NCBI GenBank assembly: GCA_023411215.1
Contig: JAEYOY010000045.1
Span: 1-64,000, forward strand
Source: Bacillota bacterium
Lineage (GTDB): Bacteria > Bacillota > Clostridia > Lachnospirales > Lachnospiraceae
Direction of reading: 5' to 3'
DNA: 64,000 nucleotides
Both the position numbers and the translations under genes were made by a program. Positions 61,366 through 64,000 of the stretch are shown piece after piece. The notes under the pieces were generated by a model, which had not been told where the DNA came from, ran no database searches, and saw only the letters and a program-made list of their open reading frames with translations. The number at the start of each line of letters is the position of its first letter. Within the stretch, counting starts at the first letter, position 1.

Positions 61366-62733
61366 CTAAAATAGTCTCTTCAGAGTCTTAAGATGATCCT
61401 TATAAGGAGGATATCTCAGTGGTACATCAAGCCAATTTGCTTTCTTAAGGACACTTTTCTTATGTGAGAAGGTATCAAAACTATCTTTGCCATGATACCG
61501 GCCCATACCGCTGTCCCCCACCCCTCCAAAGGGCATATATGAGGTCGCAAGATGCATGATAGTATCATTGATACAACCGCCGCCGTAGGAAATGCTTTTG
61601 ATAATCCTTCTTTCATTTTCCTTCTTAGTAGTAAAATAATAAAGTGCCAGTGGCTTTGGATGGTTGTTCACCATAGTAATTACTTCATTTAAATTCTTAA
61701 ATTCCAATACCGGCAAGATTGGTCCAAAAATTTCTTCAGCCATAACCGGGCTGTTCCACTTAACATTATTCAGTATTGTTGGTGATATCTGATTCCTCTC
61801 TCTTGAGGAGGTGCCGCCTATTACAATGCTTTCGTTTTTGATTAAGTCCAGCAAGCGATCAAAATGCTTCTCATTGATGATTTTCGGAAAGCTATCACTC
61901 ATACAGGCCTCTTCGCCATAAAACTGATGAATATACTTTTTCATTTTTTCAAGAAGCGCCGCTTTTACACTGTGATGTACCAGAAGATAATCAGGTGCTA
62001 CACAGGTTTGACCGGAATTAATGAATTTACCCCATACGATCCGTCTTGCTGCTATTTCCAGATTAGCGGTTTCATCCACAATACAAGGACTCTTGCCACC
62101 CAATTCCAAGGTGACTGGTGTTAGAAATTCCGAGGCAGCTCTCATAACCATTTTGCCTACCGCTACACTCCCGGTAAAGAAGATATAGTCAAATTTCTGC
62201 TCTAATAAGGTCTGATTTGCTTCTCTTCCGCCCTGGATAACGGCAACATATTCCTTTGGAAACACCTCCGATAAAATGAGTTCAATCACGACAGAAGTGT
62301 TGGGAGAATAATTCGAGGGTTTAACAATTGCACAATTTCCTGCTGCAATTGCGCCGACTAAGGGTGAGATGGCTAATTGGAACGGATAATTCCAAGGTGA
62401 CATAATAAGAACAACACCAAATGGTTCTGAATATATTCGGCTTACTGATGGAAAGTTAGTAATCGGAGTTCTTACCTGCCGTGGTCTTGCCCATCCTCTC
62501 AAATGCTTACCGACAAAACGTATTTCTTCCAATACCATACCGATTTCCGTTGCATATGCTTCAAAAGGGGCCTTGTTTAAATCCTTTCTAAGAGCCTCCA
62601 TGATATCGTTTTCATGCTTTAGAATGCTGTGCTCGAGCCTATTTAAAAATTCTAATCGATGACGGATACTTTTCGTTTTTCCTTCAGCGAAATACTGTCT
62701 TTGCTGCCCTAAAGTTGTTATAATATCCTGCAT
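61366..62733 (-). CDS. NAD(P)-dependent aldehyde dehydrogenase (class 3 type)
   Basis: A 455-residue oxidoreductase turning aldehydes into acids. MSPWNYPFQLAISPLVGAIA and KPSNYSPNTS bind the cofactor, ELGGKSPCIVD holds the general-base Glu, and NSGQTCVAPDY the catalytic Cys244. The short length and the closing YMPFGGVGDSGMGRYHGKDS are typical of ALDH3/YwdH-like enzymes, often acting on medium- or long-chain aldehydes. TAGGAGG precedes the ATG. It is the first gene of a possible five-gene transcript with the DMT transporter, DUF5058 pair and M20 peptidase. Confidence 0.93.
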   Translation of the reverse strand: MQDIITTLGQQRQYFAEGKTKSIRHRLEFLNRLEHSILKHENDIMEALRKDLNKAPFEAYATEIGMVLEEIRFVGKHLRGWARPRQVRTPITNFPSVSRIYSEPFGVVLIMSPWNYPFQLAISPLVGAIAAGNCAIVKPSNYSPNTSVVIELILSEVFPKEYVAVIQGGREANQTLLEQKFDYIFFTGSVAVGKMVMRAASEFLTPVTLELGGKSPCIVDETANLEIAARRIVWGKFINSGQTCVAPDYLLVHHSVKAALLEKMKKYIHQFYGEEACMSDSFPKIINEKHFDRLLDLIKNESIVIGGTSSRERNQISPTILNNVKWNSPVMAEEIFGPILPVLEFKNLNEVITMVNNHPKPLALYYFTTKKENERRIIKSISYGGGCINDTIMHLATSYMPFGGVGDSGMGRYHGKDSFDTFSHKKSVLKKANWLDVPLRYPPYKDHLKTLKRLF

Positions 62734-63080
62734 CCTTAATTATCCTCCTATCTATGATCCTACAATCAACCCAGAACGTAGCATATCACGTGCTTCTGGT
62801 TCACGCCAGTTTTCGAATTGTTCACATTGGCTAACATGAAAATTGTAATAAACCATTATTTTATATAGGAAAAAACATCCTATTTTCTTCTATTGTAGCC
62901 TTTTCAGTCTGGATTTTCAATCTGATTTTTTTAATTAAAAAGAACCTATGTAAATAGACTTTATAGCGTCTACTTGATAGGTTCCGACATACTACCCTCC
63001 CAAAGGATAAATAGTGTACATGCACGCATTGTACACTTGGTTAAACTAATTTAAAAGGAAGTCAGGTATAGGTAGATAGA
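62734..63080. other. Gene-free stretch upstream of the aldehyde dehydrogenase
   Basis: It contains the terminator hairpin of the flavodoxin gene (62942-62984) and an interrupted palindrome GTGTACA-N9-TGTACAC (63014-63036) that could be an operator or part of the flavodoxin 3' end. Nothing else was recognised. Confidence 0.5.
62937..62984 (-). terminator. Terminator of the flavodoxin gene
   Basis: GAACCTAT (62942-62949) and ATAGGTTC (62977-62984) form the base, with an inner AGAC/GTCT-type pair; the minus-strand exit is T5 then AATT. Confidence 0.75.
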
Positions 63081-63554
63081 TTATTTATTACCCATTCTAT
63101 TAATAAGTTCTTGTATCTGTGCTTCCTTCTTATTATTCCTCCAATTGATAATCGAAGTATTCCCTACGACAGCACCCTTTTTCTCGCAAGCGCTCCTCAT
63201 CTGCTTAATTGCATTATTCCCGCCCATCCAGCTATAAGGAAATGCCTGGGTGACATAAAGATCAATCTTTTGCCCTCTCAAGGAAGCAACCTTATCCAAA
63301 TAAGCAGCTAATACAGGGGATATCGAAAAACCCCTCACCGGAGCACCAATAATTACATAGTCATATCCGCTTATTTCCGGTTCCGGCTGGAAACTGATCT
63401 TATTAATGTCGATCTCATTCTTATTCTCGCCCCCCACAGGCTCAAGACGTCTTAATTCTACAGAATGTCCGTCGTTTTGAAGTCTACTTTTTAACTGCTC
63501 AGCAACTGATAACGTATTACCGGTGTGTGAATGTATAAATAATCCTATTTTCAT
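63081..63554 (-). CDS. Flavodoxin-like protein
   Basis: ATG 63554, preceded by GGAGGGG, gives 157 residues; the frame runs on to 63623 without support. The FMN phosphate loop SHTGNT lies at residues about 9-14 (IGLFIHSHTGNTLSVAEQL). DYVIIGAPVRGFSISPVLAAY is the 60s-loop region of the fold, and GQKIDLYVTQAFPYSWMGGN the 90s-loop. It should carry one or two electrons as FMN or act as a small reductase. It has its own terminator and no linked redox partner in view. Confidence 0.85.
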   Translation of the reverse strand: MKIGLFIHSHTGNTLSVAEQLKSRLQNDGHSVELRRLEPVGGENKNEIDINKISFQPEPEISGYDYVIIGAPVRGFSISPVLAAYLDKVASLRGQKIDLYVTQAFPYSWMGGNNAIKQMRSACEKKGAVVGNTSIINWRNNKKEAQIQELINRMGNK

Positions 63555-63790
63555 AGCTACCCCTCCTATATTCCTTCTATTCATTGTCTGCCATAACTCC
63601 TTCTTAACCAGATACCTGTGCATTTACTTCCCAATTTTTAAGTATTGAACTTATTATAACTGATCTGAGATAAATTACTATTATATTCGTCTCTTTTTAA
63701 TCTTATTTTAACCTTAGAAGTTGTCTTATCAAAAGAACCTAGTGTCTTACTTCTGATGCCTTCACCCATGATTGTGTAGTAATATCAGTA
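63555..63790. other. Short gene-free stretch
   Basis: AT-rich DNA between the flavodoxin gene and the terminator at 63791. No structure or frame stands out. Confidence 0.4.
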
Positions 63791-63826
63791 AAAAAGGTCT
63801 GTTTATCCCACCGGGATACCAGACCT
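63790..63826 (-). terminator. Terminator of the rightmost gene
   Basis: AGGTCTG (63795-63801) and CAGACCT (63820-63826), with TATCCC/GGGATA inside; the minus-strand exit is T6. Confidence 0.88.
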
Positions 63827-63837
63827 AATGTGAAGTA

Positions 63838-64000
63838 TTATTTTAATTTTTTCCCCTCAGAAAGCTTCGCGATTGATTTCTCAATTCGATCCTTTCTTGT
63901 CTCTTCTGCTCCATTTATGCCTTCTACTTTTTTAATTACTGTTTCGAATTCTAGTTTCATATCATAAGCCTCCTGGCTAAGTGAACAAAACAAATATATT
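63838..64000 (-). CDS. C-terminal end of a YdeI/OmpD-associated-type protein, or a 40-codon gene (partial at the right edge)
   Basis: The minus-strand frame ending at TAA 63838-63840 is open to the window edge. Its end, GAEETRKDRIEKSIAKLSEG then KKLK, resembles the conserved C-terminus of YdeI-like proteins (ETR..RI.K....L..GKK). An internal ATG at 63960 follows AGGAGG by 8 bases and would give a 40-residue protein, so either a truncated copy or a partial gene is possible. A strong terminator follows. Sequence beyond the edge is needed to decide. Confidence 0.5.
   Translation of the reverse strand, partial: IYLFCSLSQEAYDMKLEFETVIKKVEGINGAEETRKDRIEKSIAKLSEGKKLK

Overview
The window looks like a chromosomal segment of a low-GC, anaerobic Gram-positive bacterium, most likely a member of the Lachnospiraceae (Clostridium cluster XIVa, Lachnoclostridium/Anaerocolumna type). 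This is an inference. It rests on AT-rich intergenic DNA, strong AGGAGG ribosome binding sites, a tryptophan T-box leader, YesM/YesN-type two-component genes beside Lpl-type sugar ABC transporters, pdxST with a MocR regulator, and several families typical of Clostridia (DUF2294, DUF4914, DUF5058, DUF5658). No rRNA, tRNA, CRISPR array or complete prophage was seen.

Layout, left to right. 1-2400: end of a membrane protein gene, an XRE/AbrB regulator, an IS256 transposase remnant, a uridine kinase-like gene and a 750-base gene-free stretch full of palindromes. 2390-7100: an MscS-type channel, then divergently a Ca2+-type P-ATPase followed by msrA. 7200-11220: a deleted, fused ABC transporter remnant beside its likely TetR regulator, then TipAL-like MerR and AraC/GyrI-like regulators. 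11449-19730: a complete tryptophan operon on the minus strand in the order trpE-G-D-C-F-B-A plus a second divergent trpD, with a consensus promoter and a Trp-specific (UGG) T-box leader. 20170-23330: DUF2294, orphan purE and a DUF4914 P-loop protein. 23600-36700: rhodanese, then a glycan-utilisation locus (GH31 alpha-xylosidase, solute-binding protein, two permeases, YesN/YesM pair, GH95 fucosidase-like enzyme), consistent with import and trimming of fucosylated xyloglucan-type oligosaccharides. 36980-41710: Nudix hydrolase, O-antigen ligase-like protein, GGDEF-EAL protein. 41840-45140: pdxT and pdxS with divergent pdxR. 45250-53820: a second GGDEF protein, YgjP-like peptidase, NYN-LOTUS protein, TfoX-C protein, DUF5658, HAD, UvsE, PlsY-like protein. 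52532-57200: a five-gene MoxR AAA+/VWA-metallopeptidase module with three poorly known partners. 57300-62740: M20 peptidase, a two-subunit membrane pair (DUF5058 and partner), a DMT transporter with a histidine-rich tail, and an aldehyde dehydrogenase. 62940-64000: a flavodoxin and the end of a YdeI-like gene.

How it fits together. Most genes are in minus-strand operons with short gaps. Regulation can be read in several places: T-box attenuation of trp; paired direct repeats abutting the -35 of the sugar ABC operon, next to the YesN regulator gene; a TetR palindrome beside the ABC remnant; a 19-base-spacer MerR promoter; ACTTGA repeats between pdxS and pdxR. A family of double-hairpin repeats (outer arms GTGTGAAAA and GTTTGTGCC) sits directly after the stop codons of several operon-terminal genes.

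The best candidates for undescribed biology are the MoxR/VWA module with DUF6323 and DUF6179 partners, the second TrpD that has lost anthranilate-site signatures, the DUF4914 P-loop protein, and the M20/DUF5058 membrane operon. Family names are given from memory and no database search was run.
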